This document shows positions 9,678 through 18,423 of a stretch of 42,485 bases of DNA, in pieces (within the stretch, counting starts at the first letter, position 1; each line of letters starts with the position of its first letter). Both the position numbers and the translations under genes were made by a program. The notes beneath the pieces were generated by a model. The model was given only the letters and a program-made list of their open reading frames with translations, did no database searches and had not been told where the DNA came from. The stretch lies in contig NZ_LT546166.1 in NCBI RefSeq assembly GCF_900078685.2, positions 1 through 42,485 of the forward strand, written 5' to 3'. The stretch is from Mycolicibacter icosiumassiliensis (lineage in GTDB: Bacteria > Actinomycetota > Actinomycetes > Mycobacteriales > Mycobacteriaceae).

Positions 9678-11162
9678 TCAGGCGATTTCGTAGTCCTCCA
9701 GCGGGAAATGTGAGCCGTCGCGCACCGCGTTGCGCACCGTGGTGGGCCGCAGCAGGGTCGCTTCGCCGCTGGGGTTGTAGTAGTAGGACCGCGACGTCGT
9801 GCAGTCCCCGGCGTAGAACACCGTGTGGTCCAGCCTTTTGGTCATGGCGTCCAGGAACCGGGTGTTGGCGGCCTCGGTGACCTCGAACGTCGTCGCGTTG
9901 CGGCGCGCCACCTCGCCGAACAGCCGGCCCATGTGCCGCATCTGGTATTCCATGGTGTTGAAGAACGACAGGCCGGAGAACGCGTACGGGCTGGCCAGGC
10001 TCAGGAAGTTCGGGAAATACGGCATCGACAGGCCCTGGTAGGCCTGGAACCGGGTCTCTCGCCACCACTTACCCAGGTTGCGCCCGTCCCTCCCGACGAT
10101 CTCGATCGCCGGGAAGTTTGCCTCCCACAGGTCATATCCAGTGGCCAGCACCAGCGTGTCGATCACGGTCTTGCGGCCGTCGACGGTGACGATGCCGTCC
10201 GGCTCGATCCGCTCGATGCCGGTGGTCTCCAGGTGCACATGCGGCTTGGTGAAGCTGCGGTAGTAGTCATTCGACCAGCTGGGCCGCTTGCAGCCGATGT
10301 CGTAGGTCGGGGTCAGCTTGGCCCGCAGTTCCTTGTCGCGGATCTGGACGAACCGGTGAATTTTGCACGCGTCCATCCCGGCGATCGACAGCCGCCGGAA
10401 AGCGGGGTAGTTCAACACCGCGGTCACCGTCATGAATTCCAGCAGGTAGTCGCTGATGAAGCGCATCATCCGCTGGGCGAACGGAACCCGGGCGAACAGT
10501 TTCTGCAGCCCCGCCGGGATCCGGAAGTCGATCTTGGGCGCCACCCAGATCGCGGTGCGCTGAAACACGGTCAGGTCGGCGACCGTCTTGGCCAGCTGCG
10601 GAATCAGCTGCACCGCGGTGGCGCCGGTGCCGATCTGCCCGACTCGACGGCCGGTGAAGTCGTAGTCGTGGTCCCAGGCGGCCGTGTGCACCACCTTTCC
10701 GGCGAAGCTGTCGATCCCGGCGATGTCCGGGTTGCGCGGCTGGGACAGGAAACCGGTGGCGGTGATCAGGAATTGGGCGCTCAGCGTCTGCCCGTCGGCC
10801 AGGGCCACCAGCCAGCGCCGGGCGTCCTCATCCCAGTGGGCTCCGGCGACCGTGGTGTTGAACCGCATGTGGCGGCGCACGTCGTACTTGTCGGCGACGT
10901 GCTCGGCGTACTGCCGGATTTCCTCGCCGGGTGCGAACATCCGCGACCAGTACGGATTCGGCTCGAACCAGTACGCGTAGGTGGTCGACGGGATGTCGAC
11001 GGCCAGGCCGGGATAGTGATTGACGTGCCACGTTCCGCCGAGGTCGCCTTCACGCTCGAGCAGGACGATGTTGTCGTAGCCGAGCTTCTTCAGCTCGATG
11101 GCCGCGCCCATGCCGCCGAAGCCCGCACCCACGATGACGACGTCGAACTGCTCCGTACTCAT
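9678..11162 (-). CDS. Flavin-containing Baeyer-Villiger-type monooxygenase
   Basis: A 494-residue FAD- and NADPH-dependent monooxygenase. The FAD Rossmann motif VGAGFGG is at residues 11-17, followed by LGGTWHVNHYPG. The Baeyer-Villiger fingerprint F-x-G-x3-H-x3-W-D is at residues 153-164 (FAGKVVHTAAWD). The second dinucleotide motif GTGATA is at 178-183, and ATGYD sits near the end of the core. Such enzymes insert oxygen next to ketones or oxidise thio-compounds; mycobacteria carry several, including the EthA group, and the substrate here is not predictable. The ATG at 11162 is used because it opens directly on the FAD motif and leaves a divergent promoter space of about 100 bases before the small acidic protein gene. 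The longer upstream reading frame crosses that gene and is rejected. Confidence 0.9.
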   Translation of the reverse strand: MSTEQFDVVIVGAGFGGMGAAIELKKLGYDNIVLLEREGDLGGTWHVNHYPGLAVDIPSTTYAYWFEPNPYWSRMFAPGEEIRQYAEHVADKYDVRRHMRFNTTVAGAHWDEDARRWLVALADGQTLSAQFLITATGFLSQPRNPDIAGIDSFAGKVVHTAAWDHDYDFTGRRVGQIGTGATAVQLIPQLAKTVADLTVFQRTAIWVAPKIDFRIPAGLQKLFARVPFAQRMMRFISDYLLEFMTVTAVLNYPAFRRLSIAGMDACKIHRFVQIRDKELRAKLTPTYDIGCKRPSWSNDYYRSFTKPHVHLETTGIERIEPDGIVTVDGRKTVIDTLVLATGYDLWEANFPAIEIVGRDGRNLGKWWRETRFQAYQGLSMPYFPNFLSLASPYAFSGLSFFNTMEYQMRHMGRLFGEVARRNATTFEVTEAANTRFLDAMTKRLDHTVFYAGDCTTSRSYYYNPSGEATLLRPTTVRNAVRDGSHFPLEDYEIA

Positions 11163-11268
11163 AAAAATTAAGGTACCTGACCCACGGGTAACCAGCGAAG
11201 CTCCCGGGCGGCCCGAACGATGAGAGACAATGAAGATTGCCCGCTGTTCACGATTTCGGGAGGCAGTC

Positions 11269-11448
11269 ATGACCAGCCGCAATGTTGAAGCCAGTGACGC
11301 GGACGTGGCCGAACAGGCGGTCCCGGCGATGGAGTCCGACGACGAAATGCCGGGCCCGGAGATCTCCGTCGGCGACCACGCCGACATCGCCGATGTGGTC
11401 GAGCAGCATCGGGGTGTGCCCACCGATGAGGACGACTACGACCGCTGA
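11269..11448 (+). CDS. Small acidic protein of unknown function
   Basis: A 59-residue protein, MTSRNVEASDADVAE..., rich in Asp and Glu, ending DVVEQHRGVPTDEDDYDR. The ATG is preceded at good spacing by GGGAGG. An in-frame ATG at 11230 has no such site. There is no signal peptide, membrane segment or recognised domain. The ending is reminiscent of small conserved actinobacterial proteins that I cannot name. It is divergent from the monooxygenase. Confidence 0.6.
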   Translation: MTSRNVEASDADVAEQAVPAMESDDEMPGPEISVGDHADIADVVEQHRGVPTDEDDYDR

Positions 11449-11454
11449 GGGCTC

Positions 11455-11566
11455 GCCGGTCGCCCTCGGCGCGCGGGGCGTGCCTGCCTTCGATATGGCC
11501 ACCGGATGCGCGGGGTTCGGCTATGCCCCGGGGGTGGCGGCCGATCTGCGCCGCGGCCGGACCATC
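11455..11566 (+). pseudogene. Relic of 3-oxoacyl-ACP synthase III (fabH)
   Basis: Between two genes, one frame encodes about 36 residues, GARGVPAFDMATGCAGFGYA followed by PGVAADLRRG. These match the active-site region of KAS III enzymes, including the catalytic Cys (codon 11507-11509) in the GCAGFGYALG motif. Nothing recognisable of the rest of fabH lies on either side: upstream is the stop of the small acidic protein gene and downstream is the end of the hydrolase gene on the other strand. FabH starts fatty-acid/mycolate precursor chains from acyl-CoA; this fragment cannot do so. Confidence 0.6.
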
Positions 11567-11578
11567 AACACCGCGGGT

Positions 11579-12205
11579 TCAACCCAGCAGTCGCAGCGCC
11601 GCATCGACCGACAGCACCGGGACGTCCAACGTCTTGGACGCCAGATCGTGGCGGGCACCGGTGATCTCGACGACCTCATGCGGCGCGGGAATCAGCGCGG
11701 CGGCAGCGCGAATCTCGGCGCCGGTGCCGAAGCTGTCTGAGCTGCCGTGGGTGAACACCGTCGGTACCCCGATCTGGGGCAGATGCTCGGTGCGGGTGCG
11801 CTCGGGTTTGCCCGGCGGGTGCAGCGGATAGGAAAACAGTGTCAGCAAGTCGACCGCAACCCCGCCGGCTGCCACCACCATTGAGGTCTGCCGGCCGCCG
11901 TACGAATGCCCGCCAACGATCAGCGGGCCGTCGGCCAACGCGCGGACGTACCCGATCGCCTCGGTGATGCCCTCTCGATCGCCGGTGCCCGACCCGGACG
12001 GCGGGCCCTTGGGGCGGCGCCGCCGGAACGGCAGGTTGTAGCGGATCGCCAGGAAACCGCGTTGACACCATTGGTCGCAGAGGCGTTGCAGCATAGGCGA
12101 ATCACGATCCCCTCCGGCGCCGTGCGTCAGCAACACCACTCCGGTGGGGGCTTTGGTGGGGCGGTGGACTAGCCCGTCCAAACCGGCTATTTCTTCCAGG
12201 CTCAC
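11579..12205 (-). CDS. Alpha/beta-hydrolase, KANL3/Tex30-like (Rv0421c-like)
   Basis: A 208-residue alpha/beta-hydrolase-fold protein. The order is VVLLTHGAGGDRDSP (oxyanion-side HGAG motif), VGGHSYGGRQ (nucleophile elbow, catalytic Ser), VFTHGSSDSFG (acid-loop region) and GARHDL (catalytic His). The reading frame is open further upstream, but the GTG at 12205 overlaps the thiD stop as GTGA, the usual coupled arrangement. This places it last in the thiC-thiD operon, as Rv0421c is in M. tuberculosis. No link to thiamine chemistry is evident from the sequence, and the substrate is unknown. Confidence 0.85.
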   Translation of the reverse strand: MSLEEIAGLDGLVHRPTKAPTGVVLLTHGAGGDRDSPMLQRLCDQWCQRGFLAIRYNLPFRRRRPKGPPSGSGTGDREGITEAIGYVRALADGPLIVGGHSYGGRQTSMVVAAGGVAVDLLTLFSYPLHPPGKPERTRTEHLPQIGVPTVFTHGSSDSFGTGAEIRAAAALIPAPHEVVEITGARHDLASKTLDVPVLSVDAALRLLG

Positions 12206-13040
12206 GAGGCGCCGGGTCCCAACCGGAACAACGGCGAGACCGGGCCGTGCCCGTGACCCAGCGGGTAGGCGGCCCGCAGGCACTCGGTCACCCAGCGCTT
12301 GGCGAAGGCCACGGCGTCCGGAACGCTGAAGCCGTGGGCCAGCGCCGCCGCCGAGGCCGCCGCGAGCGTGTCGCCGGCGCCGTGGTCGTCGCCGGTGGCC
12401 ACCCGCGGGCCGGGGAACTCCAAAAAGTCCTTGCCGTCATAGAGCAGGTCCGGACTGTGTTCCGCCGAGGGCAGGTGCCCGCCTTTGACCAGTGCCCACT
12501 GCGGGCCCAGGGCATGCAGCGCCCGTGCGGCCGCCCGCTGTGAAGCGGCGTCCACCACATCGATGCCGACCAGCAGGCGCACCTCGTGCAGGTTCGGGGT
12601 CACCAGGGTAGCCAGCGGAAACAGGCTGTCGCGCAATGCATCCAGCGCCGACGACGCCAGCAGCGCATCGCCGTGCATCGACGCCGACACCGGATCGACC
12701 ACCAAGGGAACCGTCAGCCCGAGGTCCCGCCAGGTCGCGGCCACCGCGGTGATGATCTGCGCCGACGCCAGCATCCCAGTCTTGGCGGCCTGAATCCCGA
12801 TATCGGGCACCACCGCCGTGATTTGGGCGGCGACGGTATCGGCGGGAACCTCATGAAAGCTTTTGACTCCCAAGGTGTTCTGCACCGTCACGGCGGTAAC
12901 CGCGACGCAGGCGTGCACCCCCAGCAGCGCGCACGTGCGCATGTCGGCCGCAATGCCCGCGCCGCCGCCGGAGTCCGATCCGGCAACGGTGAGTATCCGC
13001 AGCGGTGTCGCCCCCGGTGGGGTCAGTGGCAGGAAATCCA

Positions 13041-13041
<1 letters not shown>
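12202..13041 (-). CDS. thiD: Hydroxymethylpyrimidine/phosphomethylpyrimidine kinase
   Basis: Phosphorylates hydroxymethylpyrimidine and its monophosphate to the pyrophosphate used for thiamine synthesis. This is a 279-residue ribokinase-like protein. It begins with the substrate-binding AGSDSGGGAGIAADMR, carries VDPVSAS and TPNLHE in the middle, and the ATP/anion-hole motif GDDHGAGDTLAAA near the C-terminus with the catalytic Asp. The GTG start shares one base with the thiC stop (TAGTG), and its own stop overlaps the next gene, so three genes are read as one unit behind the TPP riboswitch. Confidence 0.95.
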
Positions 13042-14816
<1,775 letters not shown>

Positions 14817-14887
14817 CTATCGCAGCACAGCAGTCGGCGTAAGGCGCCGAGGGCGCCGGGGCGACAATTAGGTAACTGATCATTTGC

Positions 14888-14895
14888 TTAGCTAA
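14888..14895. promoter_or_regulatory. TTAGCTAA palindrome in the thiC/exporter divergent region
   Basis: An 8-base perfect palindrome, within TTGCTTAGCTAACATAT, sits about 40 bases before the exporter ATG. Its AT-richness stands out from its surroundings and it could be a MarR- or TetR-type operator overlapping a promoter (TAACAT as -10). No regulator gene is adjacent. Confidence 0.3.
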
Positions 14896-14930
14896 CATAT
14901 GCGCTTGGGCTAGAGGTAGCTGGGAGAGAC

Positions 14931-16688
14931 ATGACGGCGCAGATAGAGCAGGTGAACACCGGCGTCCAGGACTCGGGCGCGGTCGCCACCACTCGCCGCC
15001 GATTGCGCTACGACCGCGACCACCCGCGCTACAAGTGGGTCGTACTGTCCAACACCACGCTGGGTGTCCTGCTTGCGACCATCAACGGTTCGATCGTGCT
15101 GATCTCGATGCCGGCGATCTTCCGGGGCATCGGCCTCAATCCGCTGGAGCCGGCGAACGTCAGCTACCTGCTGTGGCTGCTGATGGGCTATCTCCTGGTG
15201 TCGGCTGTGCTGGTGGTGTTCTTCGGCCGGCTCGGGGACATGTTCGGCAGGGTGCGCATCTACAACCTGGGCTTCGTGGTGTTCACCGTCGCGGCGATCG
15301 CGCTGTCGATCGACCCGTTCGACATGGGCCGCGGCGCCCAGTGGCTAATTGCGTGGCGGGTGGTGCAGGGCGTCGGCGGGGCAATGCTGATGGCGTCGTC
15401 GTCGGCGATCCTCACCGACGCGTTCCCGGCCAATCAGCGCGGCATGGCCCTGGGTGTCAACCAGGTGGCCGCGGTCGCCGGGTCGTTCGTAGGTCTGCTG
15501 ATCGGCGGCGTGCTCTCGGAATGGGATTGGCGTGCGGTGTTCTGGGTCGGCGTGCCGATCGGAGTGTTGGGCACCGTCTGGTCGCTGCGTTCACTGCACG
15601 AACTCGGTGAACGGGCGACGGCGAAGCTGGATTGGGCGGGGACCGCGACGCTCGGGCTGGGGCTGACGGTGGTGCTGACCGCCATCACCTACAGCATTCA
15701 GCCGCACGGGTCTTCGCCGACCAGCTGGACCAGTCCCGCCGTGCTGGGTTCGCTCGGGCTCGGAGTGGCGCTGTTGGGGCTGTTCTGCTTCATCGAGCTA
15801 CGGGTCGCTGCACCATTGCTCGACGTGCGGCTCTTCGCGATTCCGGCATTCGGGATGGCCAACGCGGCCGGGCTGCTGTCGGCGATCGGGCGCGGCGGCA
15901 TGCAGTTCATGCTGATCATCTGGCTGCAGGGCATCTGGTTGCCGCTGCACGGTTACAGCTATGAATCGACGCCGTTGTGGGCGGGCATCTACCTGCTGCC
16001 CATGACGGCCGGATTCTTGTTGGCGGGCCCGCTGGCCGGTTCGTTGTCGGATCGCCACGGCGCCCGCCCGTTCACCGTCGGCGGCATGTTGCTGATGGCG
16101 ACGACGTTCGTGGCGCTGGTTCTGCTTCCGGTCAACTTCGACTATCGGGCGTTCGCCGTGCTGGTGTTCCTCAACGGCCTGGGTGGCGGGATCTTCGCTG
16201 CGCCCAACAGTGCCGTGATCATGTCCAGCGTTCCGGCCGATCAGCGGGGGGCGGCCTCCGGCGTGCGGGCCACGTTCTTCAACGCCGGCACCTCGTTGTC
16301 GATCGGCATCTTCTTCTCGCTGATGGTGATCGGGCTGGCGAACACGTTGCCGACGGCCCTGGGCGCCGGGTTGCAGCTGCAGGGGGTGCCGGCCGGTGTC
16401 GCCGATCAGGTGGCCAACACCCCGCCGGTGGGCAGCCTGTTCGCGGCATTTCTGGGCTACAACCCGATTGCCGAACTGTTGGAGCCCTCGGGTGCGCTGG
16501 CCGCGCCGGGTGTTGATGTCGAGGCGTTGACCGGGCACAACTTCTTCCCGCAGCTGATCTCCGGACCGTTCCATGCCGGTCTCGCGGTGGTCTTTGCCGC
16601 CGCCGCGGTCATGATGCTGCTCGGGGCGCTCGCGTCCTGGCGGACGCCGGGGCACTACGCCGTCGAGCCGCTGAACCTGAAGGACTGA
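14931..16688 (+). CDS. DHA2-type MFS drug exporter (14 TM)
   Basis: A 585-residue proton-driven exporter of the EmrB/QacA group. After a soluble N-terminus there are many hydrophobic segments. Motif A is GRLGDMFGRVRIYNLG after TM2, the antiporter-type motif is in the RVVQGVGGAML region (TM4), and a second motif-A copy GPLAGSLSDRHGARP lies mid-protein. A large extracytoplasmic loop between the last segments (residues about 470-535) is typical of some mycobacterial members. ATG follows GGGAGAG. It is divergent from the thiC operon and alone; substrates cannot be inferred. Confidence 0.88.
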   Translation: MTAQIEQVNTGVQDSGAVATTRRRLRYDRDHPRYKWVVLSNTTLGVLLATINGSIVLISMPAIFRGIGLNPLEPANVSYLLWLLMGYLLVSAVLVVFFGRLGDMFGRVRIYNLGFVVFTVAAIALSIDPFDMGRGAQWLIAWRVVQGVGGAMLMASSSAILTDAFPANQRGMALGVNQVAAVAGSFVGLLIGGVLSEWDWRAVFWVGVPIGVLGTVWSLRSLHELGERATAKLDWAGTATLGLGLTVVLTAITYSIQPHGSSPTSWTSPAVLGSLGLGVALLGLFCFIELRVAAPLLDVRLFAIPAFGMANAAGLLSAIGRGGMQFMLIIWLQGIWLPLHGYSYESTPLWAGIYLLPMTAGFLLAGPLAGSLSDRHGARPFTVGGMLLMATTFVALVLLPVNFDYRAFAVLVFLNGLGGGIFAAPNSAVIMSSVPADQRGAASGVRATFFNAGTSLSIGIFFSLMVIGLANTLPTALGAGLQLQGVPAGVADQVANTPPVGSLFAAFLGYNPIAELLEPSGALAAPGVDVEALTGHNFFPQLISGPFHAGLAVVFAAAAVMMLLGALASWRTPGHYAVEPLNLKD

Positions 16689-16738
16689 ACCCACCCCGCC
16701 CGCCAAGGGCTTTTCGCGGATTTCGCGGACGCTGGTTT

Positions 16739-16757
16739 CGCCAGCAACTAGCTGGCG
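16739..16757 (+). terminator. Hairpin after the DHA2 exporter
   Basis: CGCCAGC and GCTGGCG form a perfect 7-bp stem with a 5-base loop, about 50 bases after the exporter stop. There is no T-tract. Confidence 0.45.
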
Positions 16758-16827
16758 TCATCGCCATCGAGCCGGTCCCGCGCGCCATGACTGGCGTACT
16801 TCCGTGGTCACATGCAGCAACAAAATT

Positions 16828-16845
16828 TAGTTGACAAATCAACCA
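16828..16845. promoter_or_regulatory. Operator half of a pair, TAGTTG-N6-CAACCA
   Basis: An inverted repeat whose core GTTGA-N4-TCAAC is perfect. It matches the second site upstream of the DoxX gene in 11 of 12 arm positions, with centres 39 bases apart. The form resembles operators of MarR/HxlR-type winged-helix repressors, many of which control DoxX genes; the identity of the regulator is inference. Confidence 0.55.
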
Positions 16846-16866
16846 TGTCCTATTTAGGGTTCTTTG

Positions 16867-16890
16867 TAGTTGACGAAGCAACTATATAGT
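16867..16890 (+). promoter_or_regulatory. Second operator TAGTTG-N6-CAACTA and -10 box of the DoxX gene
   Basis: A perfect 6-base inverted repeat (16867-16884) runs directly into TATAGT at 16885-16890, a good mycobacterial -10 (TANNNT). A bound protein would cover the -35/-10 spacer, so repression is the likely mode. A GAGAGGGG SD follows before the GTG start. Confidence 0.55.
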
Positions 16891-16907
16891 TTGGAGAGGG
16901 GTCCGTC

Positions 16908-17333
16908 GTGGACATCGTGATATTGGTCGGTCGAATCCTGTTCGGCGCGGTGTTTGTCGGAGGTGCGCTGGGACACTTCACCCAGACCGCAGTGATGGCG
17001 GCCTACACCGAAAGCAAAGGCATCAGGCCCGGCAGGCTCGCAGTGCTGGCGTCGGGCGCGTGGATGCTCACCGGAGCGGCCCTGGTGATCCTGGGCGCCT
17101 GGGCGGATCTTGGTGCGCTGATGCTGGCGGTCTTCCTGCTGCCGACCGCGCTCATCATGCATCCGTTCTGGAACGAACAGGATCCGGAGGCCAGGGCCGG
17201 CGAGCAGATCCAGTTCAACAAGGACGTGTCGCTGGCCGGTGCCGCCCTGGCGCTGTTTGGCTTCTTTGCCACCGCCGGGGCCAGTACCGGGCTACAGCTG
17301 ACCGGCCCGTTGTTCGCGTCGCTGACAAGCTGA
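16908..17333 (+). CDS. DoxX-family membrane protein
   Basis: A 141-residue protein with four hydrophobic segments of the DoxX superfamily. The N-terminus is VGRILFGAVFVGGALGHF, and the family's middle motif is visible in TALIMHPFWNEQDPE. Actinobacterial DoxX proteins are linked to redox or quinone/thiol stress and often lie under a MarR/HxlR repressor. The GTG start follows GAGAGGGG. It is monocistronic: operators lie upstream and a very strong hairpin follows 20 bases after the stop. Confidence 0.85.
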   Translation: MDIVILVGRILFGAVFVGGALGHFTQTAVMAAYTESKGIRPGRLAVLASGAWMLTGAALVILGAWADLGALMLAVFLLPTALIMHPFWNEQDPEARAGEQIQFNKDVSLAGAALALFGFFATAGASTGLQLTGPLFASLTS

Positions 17334-17353
17334 CACGAACCGTCGCGAAGCCC

Positions 17354-17392
17354 AACGGTCCGGTTCTGCGTGGGTCGCAGAACCGGACCGTT
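17354..17392 (+). terminator. Strong 17-bp-stem terminator after the DoxX gene
   Basis: A perfect 17-base stem (AACGGTCCGGTTCTGCG and its complement) with a 5-base loop TGGGT, followed by TTGTGATCTCGTT. It separates the DoxX unit from the M-box leader. Confidence 0.85.
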
Positions 17393-17499
17393 GTGATCTC
17401 GTTCTGGTGCCAGAGTGACTGGTGTGACAATCCGTGCACGGGGGGTTTGGCGCCATTGCTGCACGTCAGAGACCCTCGACACGCCCGAATGGAGTGGAG

Positions 17500-17531
17500 T
17501 TGACCGGGCCCCGTCGGTGGTGCACTATGGA
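17500..17531 (+). promoter_or_regulatory. Possible promoter of the M-box transcript
   Basis: TTGACC at 17500-17505 and TATGGA at 17526-17531 lie 20 bases apart, a little long, just before the first helix of the riboswitch. The placement is right and the match moderate. Confidence 0.3.
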
Positions 17532-17700
17532 CCGTGCAAGCACCTCGTTAGGTGAGGCGTCTGCACGGACATAGGCCACTGACCCCGAACGTCGAAAGAC
17601 GCCCCGGGTCAGGACAGCTCCTCCCGGCTTAAGGGTTGAGCCCAAGTGGCTTCCCGGATTGGGACACGCCGTGCAGTGCCAAAGCTCTGACGAGAGGGGT
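17530..17700 (+). ncRNA. M-box (ykoK) magnesium riboswitch
   Basis: The conserved M-box blocks occur in order: CTCGTTAGGTGAGGC, then ACATAGGCCACTG, GTCGAAAGACGCC with GGGTCAGGACAG, CTCCCGGCTTAAGGGTTGA, AAGTGGCTTCCCGGATT, and finally GCAGTGCCAAAGCTCTGACGA. These are the parts that form the Mg2+-sensing core in Bacillus ykoK/mgtE leaders. CCGTGCA at 17532 pairs with TGCACGG near 17566. In M. tuberculosis M-boxes precede Rv1535 and the PE20 locus, and here too a small Rv1535-like ORF follows. High Mg2+ is expected to lower expression downstream. Confidence 0.93.
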
Positions 17701-17706
17701 GCGGTC

Positions 17707-17724
17707 TTCCGACAGTCGTCGGAA
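17707..17724 (+). terminator. Hairpin just downstream of the M-box aptamer
   Basis: TTCCGAC and GTCGGAA form a perfect 7-bp stem with a 4-base loop immediately after the aptamer. It has no U-tract but is placed where an M-box expression platform would be. It may be an intrinsic/Rho-assisted stop or simply a spacer helix. Confidence 0.4.
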
Positions 17725-17728
17725 CTGC

Positions 17729-17785
17729 CCTCCTGAGCATGCGGTGAAACCGGCGCGTCTCTGCGCGCCCGCGACCGAGAGGAGG
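17729..17785 (+). promoter_or_regulatory. SD and complementary anti-SD of the leader ORF
   Basis: CCTCCT at 17729-17734 is fully complementary to the AGGAGG at 17780-17785 that serves the leader ORF. Between them sits a 6-bp hairpin (GGCGCG / CGCGCC, 17752-17769), which would bring the two arms together. The M-box state could decide whether this SD is exposed. Confidence 0.45.
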
Positions 17786-17795
17786 TGAGGGACGA

Positions 17796-17876
17796 ATGAG
17801 TTCCGGTGATAGTCCGAGCCGATATCTGACATCTGTTCCGTCCCCATCCGAACGGTCGCATACCGCCTCCAGCTGA
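17796..17876 (+). CDS. 26-codon leader ORF in the M-box transcript
   Basis: ATG with a consensus SD (AGGAGGTGAG, 10 bases upstream of the ATG) opens a 26-residue ORF, MSSGDSPSRYLTSVPS..., ending HTASS and TGA. It lies between the M-box and the Rv1535-like ORF. It is Ser/Pro-rich, with no signal peptide or domain. Its stop codon lies in the first copy of the repeat CCTCCAGCTGAG. The second copy (17886-17897) carries part of the segment that can mask the next gene's SD. A terminating ribosome would cover that segment, so the ORF is placed to couple its own translation to that of the next gene. Existence is inferred from SD and context, not from homology. Confidence 0.5.
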   Translation: MSSGDSPSRYLTSVPSPSERSHTASS

Positions 17877-17882
17877 GACTCC

Positions 17883-17926
17883 GGCCTCCAGCTGAGCGCG
17901 TAGCACCGTTACGCGACTAGGAGGCC
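17883..17926 (+). promoter_or_regulatory. Stem-loop masking the SD of the Rv1535-like ORF
   Basis: GGCCTCC (17883-17889) is fully complementary to GGAGGCC (17920-17926), which contains the ORF's Shine-Dalgarno. An inner perfect stem CGCGTA/TACGCG (17897-17902, 17910-17915) closes the structure, four bases before the ATG. This looks like a translational off-switch. Confidence 0.55.
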
Positions 17927-17929
17927 ATC

Positions 17930-18124
17930 ATGGTTGCAATCGCCTACACCGACATCACGGCTCCGGCCCCGCGTGCCATCAACACGGCGGCGAAGCTGGA
18001 CCGCCGTCCTGCCGCGCCTGCCTCAGACCCAGTGGTCGACATGACTACTCGCCTGCTCAGTGGCCCGCTGCACCAGATGTACGCACTCCTGTGGCGCGTC
18101 GGAGTGCTGACCGTCAACAGCTGA
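17930..18124 (+). CDS. Small M-box-controlled protein (Rv1535-like)
   Basis: A 64-residue protein with AGGAGG at ideal spacing before its ATG. The body is Ala/Pro-rich and ends in LLSGPLHQMYALLWRVGVLTV. That ending resembles what I recall of M. tuberculosis Rv1535, also directly downstream of an M-box. The last 20 residues are hydrophobic enough to be a membrane-associated helix. No function is established to my knowledge; the riboswitch implies it is made when Mg2+ is scarce. Similar short ORFs without homology are possible, but the SD and leader make this one likely real. Confidence 0.7.
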   Translation: MVAIAYTDITAPAPRAINTAAKLDRRPAAPASDPVVDMTTRLLSGPLHQMYALLWRVGVLTVNS

Positions 18125-18147
18125 GCCCAACCGAGGCTGGACCTCGG

Positions 18148-18423
18148 CTAGACGTCTTCTAACGCCTCGCCGAGCTGTTCGAGCACCTCGCTGCGGTGGT
18201 TGCTGGCCAGAATGTGGCCGGCAGCCACCGCCACGGCCACCGGCCAGTCGATGATCTCGAAAGCCGCCAGCAACGCCAGCCCGCCGTAATAGGCCAACTG
18301 CTCAGGCCGCGGCACCGTCACCTTGCCGAACAGCGGCAATTCAACGGCGAATCCCTCTGCCTCGCGAATGTGGGCTACTGCCTCTCGCTGGGATGCGCTG
18401 CGCCGCGGCTTTTCCGCCATCAT
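18148..18423 (-). CDS. Conserved small protein (Rv0424c-like)
   Basis: A 91-residue protein, MMAEKPRRSASQREAVAHIR..., with one hydrophobic stretch in the middle (AYYGGLALLAAFEIIDWPVAV) and a charged C-terminus. Length and position match Rv0424c, which also follows ctpH. The start ATG overlaps the ctpH stop as ATGA; the next codon is also ATG (18420) and has better spacing from the AGGAGG. Together with ctpH and the Rv0426c-like gene it forms a three-gene unit. The hydrophobic region FEIIDWPVAVAVAAGH resembles LVEWPVLVAVGGTAL in the Rv0426c-like protein, hinting that the two are related membrane-associated partners of CtpH. Confidence 0.8.
   Translation of the reverse strand: MMAEKPRRSASQREAVAHIREAEGFAVELPLFGKVTVPRPEQLAYYGGLALLAAFEIIDWPVAVAVAAGHILASNHRSEVLEQLGEALEDV

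Noticed and set aside
9825..11171. A 448-codon plus-strand open frame opposite the monooxygenase
   Set aside because: Shadow of a gene with unmistakable FAD and Baeyer-Villiger motifs.
11163..11423. N-terminal extension of the monooxygenase by 87 codons
   Set aside because: It would cover the divergent small gene with its own SD, and the extension has no relation to the family; the FAD motif starts directly after ATG 11162.
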